A DNA stretch of 64,000 bases from Gilvimarinus polysaccharolyticus (GTDB lineage Bacteria; Pseudomonadota; Gammaproteobacteria; Pseudomonadales; Cellvibrionaceae). Location of the stretch: positions 770,169 to 834,168 of the forward strand of contig NZ_LFIJ01000001.1 of the NCBI RefSeq assembly GCF_001187555.1. The letters are read 5' to 3'. Each line of letters begins with the position of its first letter. Positions within the stretch are counted from its first letter, which is position 1. The notes below the pieces were generated by a model. The model searched no databases and was not told the origin of the DNA. It worked only from the letters and a program-made list of their open reading frames with translations. The position numbers were made by a program, and so were the translations under genes. Below, one piece after another: positions 8,201 to 17,559 of this stretch.

Positions 8201-11200
8201 ATGATAAAACTAATATTTGCAGGAGAATTAATAACCGGCTTTGAGCGCGCTCAAGTGGTGAGCCAATTGGCTAAGCTGCTTAAGCGCGATGAAGACCAAA
8301 TCCTACGTATGTTGTTTTGCGGTAAAGCGGTGGTGGTTAAAAAAGTCACCACCGAGCAAGACGCGTACAAGTGGCGCAAAGCGTTTGCCACTGCGGGAGC
8401 GGTGCTGATGGTCTCGGATGCTGCTGATGAGCCGGCCAACCTAAGCCGTGATGACGACACAGATACTGGAGCCGACACTGGAGCCGAAACAGGAAGCCAT
8501 GAAGCGCCTGCCGATAGCCAATTAGAAAGCTCTGATACAGCGCAACAGCTCGATGAAGATGTTGCTGACGCTGACGATAGCGGTGTAACTGGGGCGATAA
8601 CTGAGGAGCCAAGCTTGGCATCCGAGGCAAGTCGCAGTCCGGGTGTTCGTCGTCGTAATCGGGCATTTATAGTGATGGGGTTGCTGGTGTTAATCGCAAT
8701 AGCTATCACCGTGTTTGTGCTTTGGTTAACGCGACCATTGTGGCAAACCGCCAGTCTTGATGAACAGCAACAGCAATGGGCCACGGCACTTGCCTCGCCC
8801 AACACCTATGCTTTGGCGCATATAGATGTAGCGCGCGCGGTAACCCTAGAAGGTTTGGCCGGGGCGCAAACTGAGCTGCCTTCGCCAGCCGGTGGCGAGG
8901 TGGATTTTTGGGAATCTTTAACCCGTGCCGGTATTGATGTGCGTAAACAAGTGACCCACCTGTGGTTGGCGGGGTTGCACAGCGAGGAACATACGGGTGC
9001 CGTGATGGTACTGTCTGGGACTTTTACCCCGAGCAATGTTAAGCGTTGGATGAGCGAGCGTTACTTGATCGCCTCTGAATTGGACGACGGCTTATTGTTT
9101 CGTACTGCCAGCGCCAATAGCTGTGAATCTGCCACCGATTTGCGCGCGGTGCTGGGCAATGATCGAATTATTATTGGCGACCCAGCTAGCGTCACGCAGT
9201 TGTTGCAGCGTTTAGAGCAAAAGTCGCCCGCGAGCCAAGAGTTGCAACGCTGGCAAGAGGTGAGTGCAGATCAGCTGGCCTCATTGGCGGTATTTATCCC
9301 CGAGAATATCGGCGAGGCCGCCAGTGGTGGTATGTCTGCTATGGTGTTGAGAGGCGTTGGTACCGCGGCACAACCGGCGGAAGGTGTATACCTCGACCTA
9401 GAGCCTGTTGCGGTTCCCCCTGGCGTCGAACTGCGCGCCCAAGTGTTTAGCCAAGATGCCGAATTTATTGCTACTAGCTATAAAGCATTTGATGAGCGTC
9501 TTGCTGAGTGGCGTACCGATGCTGAGAAAAACTGGCCGGAGGTGGCTGGGCTTTATGATCGTTTAGAGGTGACACGCAGTGATGAGAGTGTGGGCGCCAC
9601 TGTGTTTTTCGACCGTCACTTGCAGCGAGATATTAGCAACTGGGTGAGCTCAATATTCTCGGGGATGTTTTCATCCTCCGACGATGCCCCCACCGAAGAA
9701 AGGTTAGAGACCGACCCTCCGGTATTTACCAATATTACCGGTGCTGGGTTTAAACCTTACGCAAGCTATCCCGAACTTCACAACAGCATGTTTACGCCGG
9801 CGACCGAGGCAGGTCCATTTGCGATTGGTATTGAGTCATTAAAGGTAAGCGAGGAGCAACAGTTGGAGGTGGCACTTAAGATGCTTGCCTTCAATTTGGC
9901 CAATGCGCCGACCCGAGGGGCAGCGGCAACATTTACATTGGTTGATGTGACCGACACACAAGGGCAATCTTTATTGCCGGCACTAGAGTGTGGCGAAGAC
10001 AAAAACCTAGCTCCAGCCGATATCGGTACCAGTATGAGTGCGACCCACTACGTTGATGGTGAGCCGGTACCTTACACCTCGACTCAGGGCAGTAAAACGA
10101 TCGCATTAAGTCCGGAGACTAAAGTGAGCGATATAGCCGAGCTTAAAGGCTACATCGATTACCGCCAAGTAACAGCGGTGGAGCAAATTAAGCTGCAACA
10201 ACCGCTGGCCGGACAAGTAATCGAGAGCAATGGTTTGCGCTTGCGCTTTATGGATGCCGGGCCACACGCATTGCAGTATCGTTACAGTGGTGAGGTGGAT
10301 AATTTACTGCACGTTCATGCGTTGAATAAAAATGGCCAACCATTGTCATCTGGCGGGGCTATGTGGGGCGGCGCCATGTTTGGTAGCGGTAAAACCGCAT
10401 CGGTTAATTATAATGGAGAGATTGCCAGTGTAGCGGTGGTAGTTGCCACCCAGGCTAGCTCTACACGCTACCCCTTGTCGGTGAAGTCTGTTTGGCCCAA
10501 GCAAGGTAATACCTTGTTTGGCGGAAACTCATGGCCGCGATCCGAGCCGGCCGAGGTGCAGCGAGCCCTGAGTGACGCACAAGCTCCAGCGGTGACTCAC
10601 GATTGGAATAAGCCTGTGTTTGAAACATCGGTAGGGCCTGCAACTCTTGCGTTCCAGCGAGTAGACTTTGATGACCGCTTCGGTATGGACGTTAGTTTAA
10701 GTGTGTATCTATCGAATGCCGTACCGATGGTTGGTACCTTGGGCGGTGGTGCTGTGCGTCTAACGGCGTTAGAGCTTGCCGATGGTGAACAGCTAAAGCT
10801 TGTTAAAACCACGTATTTCCCTTTTGCTTACGAGGGCGGTTATTGGATGAATGGCGTGTATCAGCCGGACGACAATAAACCTTGGATTAAAGGTGATGCA
10901 TCATTTCGCGATCGTGAAGTTAAAGTGTTAACTCCGCAAAGTTTAACGGGTGAGATTTTTCTTAATGTGCCCGAAAGCTCACGCACCGAACAGTTTGAAT
11001 TTGATGTGGGCGCGCGCTGGGAAGATGAAGGGCTGAGCTTGCAAGTAACACAAATAAGCCAAGGCGAGATACTGTTGAGTTACAGCGGTAACGTGAGCCG
11101 CTTACTGGCAGTGCGTGCATTGCGTGATGGTACGTTGGTGAGTGATCAGGCAAAAATGCGTAATTGGTTTGGCGTTGAAAGTGTGTCACTTTCTATTAGT

Positions 11201-11296
11201 CAAAGGCCCGATACTCTGGAATTGGAATTGGCCGATTCAATTACTTCTGAGCGTTATCCGTTTACGCTAGATCTTGCCGAGCTTGCCGCACAATAA
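8201..11296 (+). CDS. large membrane-anchored protein of unknown function
   Basis: 1031 residues, not recognised as a named family. Residues 1-72 form a compact domain (KLIFAGELITGFERAQV... to GAVLMV) like one I recall at the N-terminus of several gammaproteobacterial membrane proteins. Residues 73-148 are an acidic low-complexity linker (Asp, Glu, Thr, Gly). One transmembrane segment lies at about 156-177 after an Arg-rich stop, so the remaining 850 residues are probably periplasmic. The C-terminal region has two related units, near 669-760 and 935-1031, each with the pattern LxYSGxVxxLLxVxAL followed by a YP near the end, suggesting internal duplication. Its ribosome binding site is weak. 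A bidirectional terminator follows. The gene is monocistronic and its role is unknown. Confidence 0.85.
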   Translation: MIKLIFAGELITGFERAQVVSQLAKLLKRDEDQILRMLFCGKAVVVKKVTTEQDAYKWRKAFATAGAVLMVSDAADEPANLSRDDDTDTGADTGAETGSHEAPADSQLESSDTAQQLDEDVADADDSGVTGAITEEPSLASEASRSPGVRRRNRAFIVMGLLVLIAIAITVFVLWLTRPLWQTASLDEQQQQWATALASPNTYALAHIDVARAVTLEGLAGAQTELPSPAGGEVDFWESLTRAGIDVRKQVTHLWLAGLHSEEHTGAVMVLSGTFTPSNVKRWMSERYLIASELDDGLLFRTASANSCESATDLRAVLGNDRIIIGDPASVTQLLQRLEQKSPASQELQRWQEVSADQLASLAVFIPENIGEAASGGMSAMVLRGVGTAAQPAEGVYLDLEPVAVPPGVELRAQVFSQDAEFIATSYKAFDERLAEWRTDAEKNWPEVAGLYDRLEVTRSDESVGATVFFDRHLQRDISNWVSSIFSGMFSSSDDAPTEERLETDPPVFTNITGAGFKPYASYPELHNSMFTPATEAGPFAIGIESLKVSEEQQLEVALKMLAFNLANAPTRGAAATFTLVDVTDTQGQSLLPALECGEDKNLAPADIGTSMSATHYVDGEPVPYTSTQGSKTIALSPETKVSDIAELKGYIDYRQVTAVEQIKLQQPLAGQVIESNGLRLRFMDAGPHALQYRYSGEVDNLLHVHALNKNGQPLSSGGAMWGGAMFGSGKTASVNYNGEIASVAVVVATQASSTRYPLSVKSVWPKQGNTLFGGNSWPRSEPAEVQRALSDAQAPAVTHDWNKPVFETSVGPATLAFQRVDFDDRFGMDVSLSVYLSNAVPMVGTLGGGAVRLTALELADGEQLKLVKTTYFPFAYEGGYWMNGVYQPDDNKPWIKGDASFRDREVKVLTPQSLTGEIFLNVPESSRTEQFEFDVGARWEDEGLSLQVTQISQGEILLSYSGNVSRLLAVRALRDGTLVSDQAKMRNWFGVESVSLSISQRPDTLELELADSITSERYPFTLDLAELAAQ

Positions 11297-11324
11297 TTTT
11301 TACCGTGCTTGGCGCTATCGCTAG

Positions 11325-11363
11325 CCAACAAAAAGCCGAGCATAATACTCGGCTTTTTGTTGG
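11325..11363. terminator. bidirectional terminator between convergent genes
   Basis: A 16-pair perfect stem, CCAACAAAAAGCCGAG with CTCGGCTTTTTGTTGG, around a seven-base loop. The A and T tracts inside the arms give each strand a T-run, serving both the upstream plus-strand gene and dapD. Confidence 0.9.
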
Positions 11364-11383
11364 TACTAACGGTTGTAAAAAAG

Positions 11384-12418
11384 TTACGCGTTTACGTGTA
11401 ACTCTTCATTCAACTGTACGCTCGACTTATTGGTTAAACACTCAATGCGGCCGGTCATAGAGTTACGGCGAAACAGTAGGTCGGATTTTCCGGCTAAATC
11501 GCGCGCCTTAGCAATATCGACTTCTTTGCCGTTGTCGTCCAGCACCGCTACTTTGGTACCAGCGGTAATGTACAGGCCAGATTCGATTGTGCAACGATCA
11601 CCCAATGGAATGCCAGTGCCGGCATTGGCGCCCAGCAAGCACTCTTTACCCAGACTGATAACAATATTGCCACCGCCTGACAGAGTGCCCATAGTAGAGC
11701 TGCCGCCACCTAAATCAGAGCCCGCGCCGACAAAAACGCCGGCCGAAATACGTCCTTCAATCATGCCTGGGCCATCGGTGCCCGCATTAAAGTTAACAAA
11801 ACCTTCGTGCATAATGGTGGTGCCTTCACCTAAGTAAGCGCCTAAGCGTACCCGAGCTGTGTGGGCGATACGGACGCCAGCGGGCACTACATAGTTGGTC
11901 ATTTTAGGAAACTTATCGACACAGGCAACGTCTAGCAGCTCGCCTTTTAAGCGCGCTTGTAATTGCTTGGCTGGCAGCTCGGCCAAGTCGATGGCGCCAG
12001 CGTTGGTCCAGGCAACGTTGGGCAGCACGCCAAACAGTCCAGTAAGATTTGTGCCGTGTGGTTTAACTAATCGATGCGACAGTAAATGCAGTTTTAAATA
12101 ACCCTCTGGCACGCTGCTTGGAGCTTCGTCTGTGGCTAATAGGGTGGCGACCAATGGACGTTGGCTGTTGGCCAACGATTGCGCGACATTTGCTTGTTCG
12201 CTATCGCCCGCAGCGTTAAGCGCATCAGCCAGTGCGGTAGCTTGTTCGGTTGTTATACTCAGCGCTTGGTTGCCACCTTGGTAGTTAAGGGCTTGGCTAA
12301 TAGCGGCGGCAGTTGCTTCACTTGGGTTAAGCAAAGGTGCTGGGTAAAAAACCTCTAGCCATTCGCCTTTTTGGTTTTGCGTGCCTACACCTAGGCCGAT
12401 GCTATAAAGTTTGCTCAT
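11384..12418 (-). CDS. dapD: 2,3,4,5-tetrahydropyridine-2,6-dicarboxylate N-succinyltransferase
   Basis: 344 residues, the length of the Pseudomonas-type DapD rather than the shorter E. coli form. It succinylates tetrahydrodipicolinate in the diaminopimelate/lysine pathway. The C-terminal half is a left-handed beta-helix of hexapeptide repeats, seen in stretches such as IAHTARVRLGAYLGEGTTIM and GGGNIVISLGKECLLGANAG. The ATG at 12418 follows AGGA at good distance; the longer frame adds nine residues. It is the last gene of the minus-strand run and supplies the substrate route for DapC encoded nearby. Confidence 0.96.
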   Translation of the reverse strand: MSKLYSIGLGVGTQNQKGEWLEVFYPAPLLNPSEATAAAISQALNYQGGNQALSITTEQATALADALNAAGDSEQANVAQSLANSQRPLVATLLATDEAPSSVPEGYLKLHLLSHRLVKPHGTNLTGLFGVLPNVAWTNAGAIDLAELPAKQLQARLKGELLDVACVDKFPKMTNYVVPAGVRIAHTARVRLGAYLGEGTTIMHEGFVNFNAGTDGPGMIEGRISAGVFVGAGSDLGGGSSTMGTLSGGGNIVISLGKECLLGANAGTGIPLGDRCTIESGLYITAGTKVAVLDDNGKEVDIAKARDLAGKSDLLFRRNSMTGRIECLTNKSSVQLNEELHVNA

Positions 12419-12473
12419 GTTCAATCCTGTTGCTAGCGTTGTCAAAAAAGTGAGTCGTAAAAAAGGGTATTTG

Positions 12474-12827
12474 TCAGCTCAAGCACGACTGGTATTGTTC
12501 GGCTTTAAAGCCCACTTGTGTATGGCTGGCTGTTTCTAGTACCGGACGCTTGATTATGGTCGGGTTGGCAATAATAAGTGCCGGAGCTTTAGCGGCTGTA
12601 AAAATATGGATTTTTTCTTGTTCGCTAAAACCTTTCCAAGTGGTTGAGCGTTTGTTGATAAGCGCATCAAGCCCGACAGCATCAATCCATTGCTGCACTT
12701 TGCTTTCATTTAAGCCGTCAGCCCGAAAATCGTGAAACTGGTAGTTAAACCCATTGGCATCTAACCATTGACGCGCTTTTTTTACCGTATCGCAGTTTTT
12801 AATGCCGTATAAGGTGGGCGTTGTCAT
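12474..12827 (-). CDS. ArsC/Spx-family protein (YffB-like)
   Basis: 117-residue thioredoxin-fold protein of the ArsC family. It starts TLYGIKNCDTVKKARQWLD, with the single CDT cysteine (Cys12) where ArsC has its catalytic Cys, and contains KRPVLE like ArsC and YffB. These proteins are annotated as putative reductases; the physiological substrate is unknown. ATG at 12827 chosen over a 41-residue longer frame overlapping nth. The gene sits between nth and dapD, as in Pseudomonas, where a homologue lies near dapD. Confidence 0.9.
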   Translation of the reverse strand: MTTPTLYGIKNCDTVKKARQWLDANGFNYQFHDFRADGLNESKVQQWIDAVGLDALINKRSTTWKGFSEQEKIHIFTAAKAPALIIANPTIIKRPVLETASHTQVGFKAEQYQSCLS

Positions 12828-12886
12828 ATAAGGGCTCCGTAACGTGCTTTGCGCAAAAGCGCTCATAATAACAAATCTGCTACTGG

Positions 12887-13579
12887 TTAGGGCTTTTGTG
12901 CGATCTTTGGATGCTTGCGCGCGGGATAACAAGCGCGGCAAATACCACAAATTAAACCGTTGCAGCCACGGGCGCTACAGTGCTCGCGGCCGTAATAAAT
13001 AATTTGTAAGTGCAATTTGTTCCAGCTTTGCCTGGGGAACAGGCGTTTTAAGTCTTTCTCGGTTTGTACCACGTTCTTGCCGTTGGTAAGCCCCCAGCGC
13101 TGAGCTAGGCGGTGAATGTGGGTGTCGACAGGAAAGGTAGGCACGCCAAAAGCTTGGCTCATCACCACACTGGCGGTTTTGTGGCCAACCCCTGGTAAGG
13201 TTTCTAGTGCGTCCATGTCGGCAGGTACTGCGCCGTCGTATTCGTCGACTAGCCGTTGCGACAATACCGAGATCGCTTTAGATTTTTGCGGCGATAAACC
13301 ACAGGGGCGGATAATCGCTTTAATATCTTCTACCGGAACTTTTGCCATGTCATAAGGGGTGTCGGCAAGCTGCCAAAGCGCCGGTGTGATTTGATTAACC
13401 CGCGCGTCGGTGCACTGCGCCGATAACAATACGGCGATCAGTAAACTATAAGCATCAAAATGATCCAGCGGAATAGGCGTTGTTGGGTAGAGTTCGTCCA
13501 GTGTTTGCTGGATAAGCGCGACCCGCTCGGCTTTTTTTAAGTTGACCTGTGTGGTCGGTTGCTTGCTGGGCTCGCTCAT
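12887..13579 (-). CDS. nth: endonuclease III
   Basis: 230-residue base-excision glycosylase/AP lyase for oxidised pyrimidines. The helix-hairpin-helix LPGVGHKTA carries the catalytic Lys134, and Asp152 lies in FPVDTHIHR. The C-terminal cysteine cluster is unusual: cysteines at 201, 206, 211, 214 and 217 (x4, x4, x2, x2) instead of the usual x6, x2, x5 spacing of the [4Fe-4S] ligands. The start codon lies two bases beyond the dapC stop, suggesting translational coupling; no separate strong ribosome binding site is seen. Confidence 0.93.
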   Translation of the reverse strand: MSEPSKQPTTQVNLKKAERVALIQQTLDELYPTTPIPLDHFDAYSLLIAVLLSAQCTDARVNQITPALWQLADTPYDMAKVPVEDIKAIIRPCGLSPQKSKAISVLSQRLVDEYDGAVPADMDALETLPGVGHKTASVVMSQAFGVPTFPVDTHIHRLAQRWGLTNGKNVVQTEKDLKRLFPRQSWNKLHLQIIYYGREHCSARGCNGLICGICRACYPARKHPKIAQKP

Positions 13580-13581
13580 GG

Positions 13582-14778
13582 TTATAGGTTGCTGACAAAT
13601 GCGCGAATGCGATGAGCCGCCTCGACGCACTCGGCCTTGGTGGCAACCAAGGCTAGGCGCACATAATACTCAGCAGGGTTACCGGCTTCGGTATCTCGCG
13701 CTAGGTAGGCGCCGGGCAATACAGTGATGTTTTGTTCGGCAAATAGTCGCTGGGCAAATTCTTCCCCTTTGATGGGCAGCTTGGGCCATAAGTAAAAGCC
13801 AGCGGCGGGTCGCTCGAGTTCAAGACAGCCGTCTAAAATGTCCAGCACTGCATCAAACTTAGCTCGGTATGCATCGCGGTTTTCCAATACATGGGCTTCA
13901 TCTTGCCAAGCGGCGATACTGGCTAGTTGCGTGGGCACTGGCATCGCGCAGCCGTGATAGGTGCGGTATTGCAAAAACTTGCTTAGTGTTTCGGCGTCAC
14001 CGGCGACAAAACCCGAGCGTAAGCCGGGTAAGTTGGAGCGTTTAGATAAGCTGTGAAAAACTACGCAGCGGCGGTAGTCGTTGCGGCCCATATCGCTGCA
14101 AGCTTGCAGTAGGCCCGCAGGTGGTGTTGCTTCATGTTGGTACAGCTCGCTGTAGCATTCGTCAGAGGCAATGACAAAATCGTAACGATCGGCCAGCTCA
14201 ATTAACAATTGAAGTTGCTCTAGGCTCATAACCGCGCCGGTGGGGTTGCCGGGCGAGCAGATATACAGCAGTTGGCATTGCTGCCAGATGGCAGCGGGCA
14301 CCGCTGCGAAGTCGGGGATGAAATTGTTGGCCGGTGTGCAATTTAAAAAATATGGTGTGGCGCCGGCCAAAAAAGCGGCCCCTTCATAAATTTGGTAGAA
14401 CGGATTTGGGCAGACGACCAAGGGAGTGCAGGCGTTGCGATCAACCACCGCTTGGGCAAATGAAAACAAAGCCTCGCGGGTGCCGTTGACCGGTAGCGCT
14501 TGGGTTTCTGGGTTAAGCTTATGAGCCAAATTAAAACGCTGATTGGCCCACTCGGCAATTGAATTGCGCAACTCGGGCAAACCTTTAGTGGCTGGGTAGT
14601 TGGCCAGCCGGTCTAGGTTGTCACTTAATGCCTCGAGTACAAACGCTGGCGGTAAGTGCTTAGGTTCGCCAATAGATAGAGCAATGTGCTCAAGTGCCGC
14701 AGGTGGTGTAATGCCCGCTTTAAGCGCTGCCAGTTTCTCAAAGGGGTAGGGGTGTAATTGCTCTAATTCGCTATTCAT
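13582..14778 (-). CDS. dapC: succinyldiaminopimelate aminotransferase
   Basis: 398-residue fold-type I aminotransferase that converts N-succinyl-2-amino-6-ketopimelate to N-succinyl-diaminopimelate. Motifs seen: YPATKGLPELR, the SPGNPTG loop, ASDECYSELY with the PLP-binding Asp and Tyr, and the PLP lysine in HSLSKRSNLPGLR. The context with glnD, map and dapD is the one known for Pseudomonas DapC, and favours this over a general aspartate aminotransferase. The stop is almost joined to the nth start. No clear ribosome binding site stands before the ATG. Confidence 0.93.
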   Translation of the reverse strand: MNSELEQLHPYPFEKLAALKAGITPPAALEHIALSIGEPKHLPPAFVLEALSDNLDRLANYPATKGLPELRNSIAEWANQRFNLAHKLNPETQALPVNGTREALFSFAQAVVDRNACTPLVVCPNPFYQIYEGAAFLAGATPYFLNCTPANNFIPDFAAVPAAIWQQCQLLYICSPGNPTGAVMSLEQLQLLIELADRYDFVIASDECYSELYQHEATPPAGLLQACSDMGRNDYRRCVVFHSLSKRSNLPGLRSGFVAGDAETLSKFLQYRTYHGCAMPVPTQLASIAAWQDEAHVLENRDAYRAKFDAVLDILDGCLELERPAAGFYLWPKLPIKGEEFAQRLFAEQNITVLPGAYLARDTEAGNPAEYYVRLALVATKAECVEAAHRIRAFVSNL

Positions 14779-14805
14779 GTGAAGTCGTCAGTGCGTTAAG
14801 TTGGT

Positions 14806-14829
14806 AATGCCAATAAGGTGGCATTTTTT
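14806..14829 (+). terminator. terminator-like hairpin pointing against glnD
   Basis: AATGCCA / TGGCATT with a six-base loop and a run of six T reads as an intrinsic terminator on the plus strand, opposite to the flanking genes dapC and glnD. It could stop antisense transcription; no plus-strand gene precedes it. Confidence 0.4.
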
Positions 14830-14856
14830 AGGCCTAGCTTGAGCGCAGGGCATGTT

Positions 14857-17556
14857 CTAAAACTTTGCGGCGCGATCGACACGATCGTCGAGTTGGCGAC
14901 ATATTTCATCTTGCAGCCGTTGGCATAAAGCCGGGTCGGCCAGCGGCTCGCCTTGGTTGTCGGTGATGTAAAACATATCTTCAACGCGCTCACCCAAAGT
15001 GGCAATTTTGGCGTTTTGTAAATGCAGCTCAAAATCAATAAAAATTCGGGCGATACACGCCAATAAACCTGGGCGATCGGGGCTAATGACCTCTAATAAC
15101 GTGTAACCACTGAGCATGTCGTTGCGAATGCTGGTGCGTGTTGGGTGCGAGAAATGTTTAAGTCGCCTTGGGGTGCGTCGGGTATTGAAGCTACGGTTAT
15201 TGTCTGTGGCGGTTAGTTCTTCGTAGAGTTCATCGTAAATTCGTTGCAGTACGGTGGCATCTGTACCGAGCGGTTCACCATCTTGATTTAGCACAAAAAA
15301 AGTATCGAGAGTGTAGCCCGATTTTGAGTTGTAAATGCGCGCGTCCTGGACACTTAGATTCATGGCGTCGAGTACGGTGGCAACACCCGAGAACACGTTT
15401 TCTCGCCCTTTGCTACAAACAAAAATTTGCGTCGCCCCTTCAAGCTCATGACTGGATGTCTCTTGAATTAAGACTAGTGGGCCGTCGTCATGGTTGTGAT
15501 TAAGAATCGCCGCGGTGTGCCAGGCGATATCTTGATGCGATTCGCGTAAGAAATACTCGTCATCGACGTCTTCCCAGACTTGTAAGCATTGCTCAGTGCT
15601 AATGCCGTGGCGGTTGAGGCGACTAATAGCCATCTGCTGGGTTTCTTCGATCCAGTCTTGTTTGTCTATATTGTTTTCGAGTCCACGGCGCAGCGCGTAT
15701 TTTGTTTCGAGGTAAAGGGTGCGCATTAAGCTGGCACGCCAGGTGTTCCAAAGGCTGGGGTTGGTGGCATTAATATCGGCAACCGTTAATGCGTACAAAT
15801 AATCAAGATGAATTTGATCGCCTACCAGCAACGCAAAACCATGGATGACGTCGGGGTCTGAGATGTCTTGTTTTTGTGATACTTGTGACATGAGTAGGTG
15901 GTTCTCTACCAGCCAACGCATCAATCGAGTTTCGCGGGGCGAGAGGTTGTGGTGCACGGCAAATGCCTCTGCGTCTACCGCCCCCAAGGTGGAGTGATCG
16001 CCGCCACGACCTTTGGCTATATCGTGGTACAAGCCCGCTAGCAGAATAATCTCAACCTTTGGTAGGCGCCGCATAACATGCCATGCCACCGGGAAATCTT
16101 CTTTAGCTTGCGGCTGCAAGAAGTCACATAGATTTTCAATAAGCAGTAAAGTGTGCGCATCGACCGTATAAATGTGAAACAAGTCGTGCTGCATTTGCCC
16201 GGTAACAAGACCAAACTCGGGTAAATATAAGCCCAGTATGCCGTAGCGCGACATACGTTTTAGCTCTTCGACTAAATGCTCTGGGTAGGTGAATAACTGT
16301 AAAAATAATTGATTGTTTTTTGGGTCGGCACGAAAAGCATTGTCTACTAAGTGCCGGCTCTCGCGCATCAGGCGAATAGTCGATGCGCGCACGCCCTTGA
16401 TGTCTGGGTTTTGTGCCATGAGCACAAAGATTTCTAGCAGTGCCGATGGTGACTCATCAAAAACGTAAATGTGAGTCACTTCGATGTAATTGTCGCGACG
16501 TTGAAAACGCTCATTGATTGGTGTGACGGTTTTTTTAACGCCACGCTGTATGATCGCTTCGTACAGAAACTGCAGCAGTACTTCGTTTAGCTCGCGTAGC
16601 GACATCACCAGACGGTAATATTTGTGCATAAATTGCTCGACACCTAAACGCTTGTCGGTGTCTTTATAGCCAAACAATTTTGCCAGTTCACGTTGGTGGT
16701 CAAACAGTAATCGCTCTTCTGCGCGCTCGGCAACCATGTGTAGGCCATAGCGAACTCGCCACAGAAATTCTTCGCCATTTTGCAGTAGCGAGAACTCCTC
16801 TTCGGTAAAAAAACCTTTACCGTCGAGTTGTTTTAAGGTGCGCACCTCAAAAAAGCGTTTAGCAACCCAGGCGATCATCTGAATGTCTCGCAAGCCGCCG
16901 GGGGCATTTTTAATATTGGGCTCGAGATTGTATTCGCTGTTTTTGTATTTTTCGTGGCGCAGGCTTTGCTCTTCAAACTTGGCTTTAAAGAACTCATCGG
17001 GGGCCCACATTTTTTCCGATGCTGTTAGTTCCAACAGGTGTACGCGCAAGCTGGGGTCGCCTACTAATGTGCGAGACTCCATTAAATTGGTGGCAACAGT
17101 GATGTCGTCGCGTGCGATCTCGACGCACTGCTCGACGGTGCGAACACTGTGACCAATCTCTAAACCTATATCCCACAGTAGAGTTAAGAATCGTTCAAGG
17201 TTATCTTGGCAGTGGTCAATTAGGCCGTCGTCGAGCAATATGAGCAAATCAATATCTGAGTGCGGATGTAGCTCGCAGCGACCATACCCACCAACCGCTT
17301 CAAGGCTAATGCCGTCGGGCCAGTCAAATTGATACCAGGCGTAGTGCAGCAAGCAGTCGACAAATAATGCCCGCTCATGCACCAGCGTGCGTATATCTTC
17401 ACCCTCACAGAAACGTACATCAAACTGTGCGTTAGCGGCGGTTATTGCGTCTTTAAACACAGAGATAGGTGGTTGCGCCGCCAATGCTTTACGAAACCGG
17501 CTTTGATCAAAAAAAAGCAGTGGCCGCGTAAAGTAGGGTGAAAGAGATTGATTCAT
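14857..17556 (-). CDS. glnD: bifunctional uridylyltransferase / uridylyl-removing enzyme
   Basis: 899 residues, the normal size of GlnD, the primary nitrogen sensor that uridylylates PII proteins when glutamine is low and de-uridylylates them when it is high. Domain order: nucleotidyltransferase with GGYGRCELHPHSDIDLL near residues 86-105; HD hydrolase with LYHDIAKGRGGDHS; two C-terminal ACT domains, the second containing ISPDRPGLLACIARIF. Its start is three bases after the map stop, so the two are likely co-transcribed. Confidence 0.98.
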   Translation of the reverse strand: MNQSLSPYFTRPLLFFDQSRFRKALAAQPPISVFKDAITAANAQFDVRFCEGEDIRTLVHERALFVDCLLHYAWYQFDWPDGISLEAVGGYGRCELHPHSDIDLLILLDDGLIDHCQDNLERFLTLLWDIGLEIGHSVRTVEQCVEIARDDITVATNLMESRTLVGDPSLRVHLLELTASEKMWAPDEFFKAKFEEQSLRHEKYKNSEYNLEPNIKNAPGGLRDIQMIAWVAKRFFEVRTLKQLDGKGFFTEEEFSLLQNGEEFLWRVRYGLHMVAERAEERLLFDHQRELAKLFGYKDTDKRLGVEQFMHKYYRLVMSLRELNEVLLQFLYEAIIQRGVKKTVTPINERFQRRDNYIEVTHIYVFDESPSALLEIFVLMAQNPDIKGVRASTIRLMRESRHLVDNAFRADPKNNQLFLQLFTYPEHLVEELKRMSRYGILGLYLPEFGLVTGQMQHDLFHIYTVDAHTLLLIENLCDFLQPQAKEDFPVAWHVMRRLPKVEIILLAGLYHDIAKGRGGDHSTLGAVDAEAFAVHHNLSPRETRLMRWLVENHLLMSQVSQKQDISDPDVIHGFALLVGDQIHLDYLYALTVADINATNPSLWNTWRASLMRTLYLETKYALRRGLENNIDKQDWIEETQQMAISRLNRHGISTEQCLQVWEDVDDEYFLRESHQDIAWHTAAILNHNHDDGPLVLIQETSSHELEGATQIFVCSKGRENVFSGVATVLDAMNLSVQDARIYNSKSGYTLDTFFVLNQDGEPLGTDATVLQRIYDELYEELTATDNNRSFNTRRTPRRLKHFSHPTRTSIRNDMLSGYTLLEVISPDRPGLLACIARIFIDFELHLQNAKIATLGERVEDMFYITDNQGEPLADPALCQRLQDEICRQLDDRVDRAAKF

Positions 17557-17559
17557 AGG

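Noticed and set aside
11430-11837. 135-codon plus-strand frame opposite dapD
   Set aside because: It is antisense to well conserved dapD hexapeptide repeats and is a compositional shadow.
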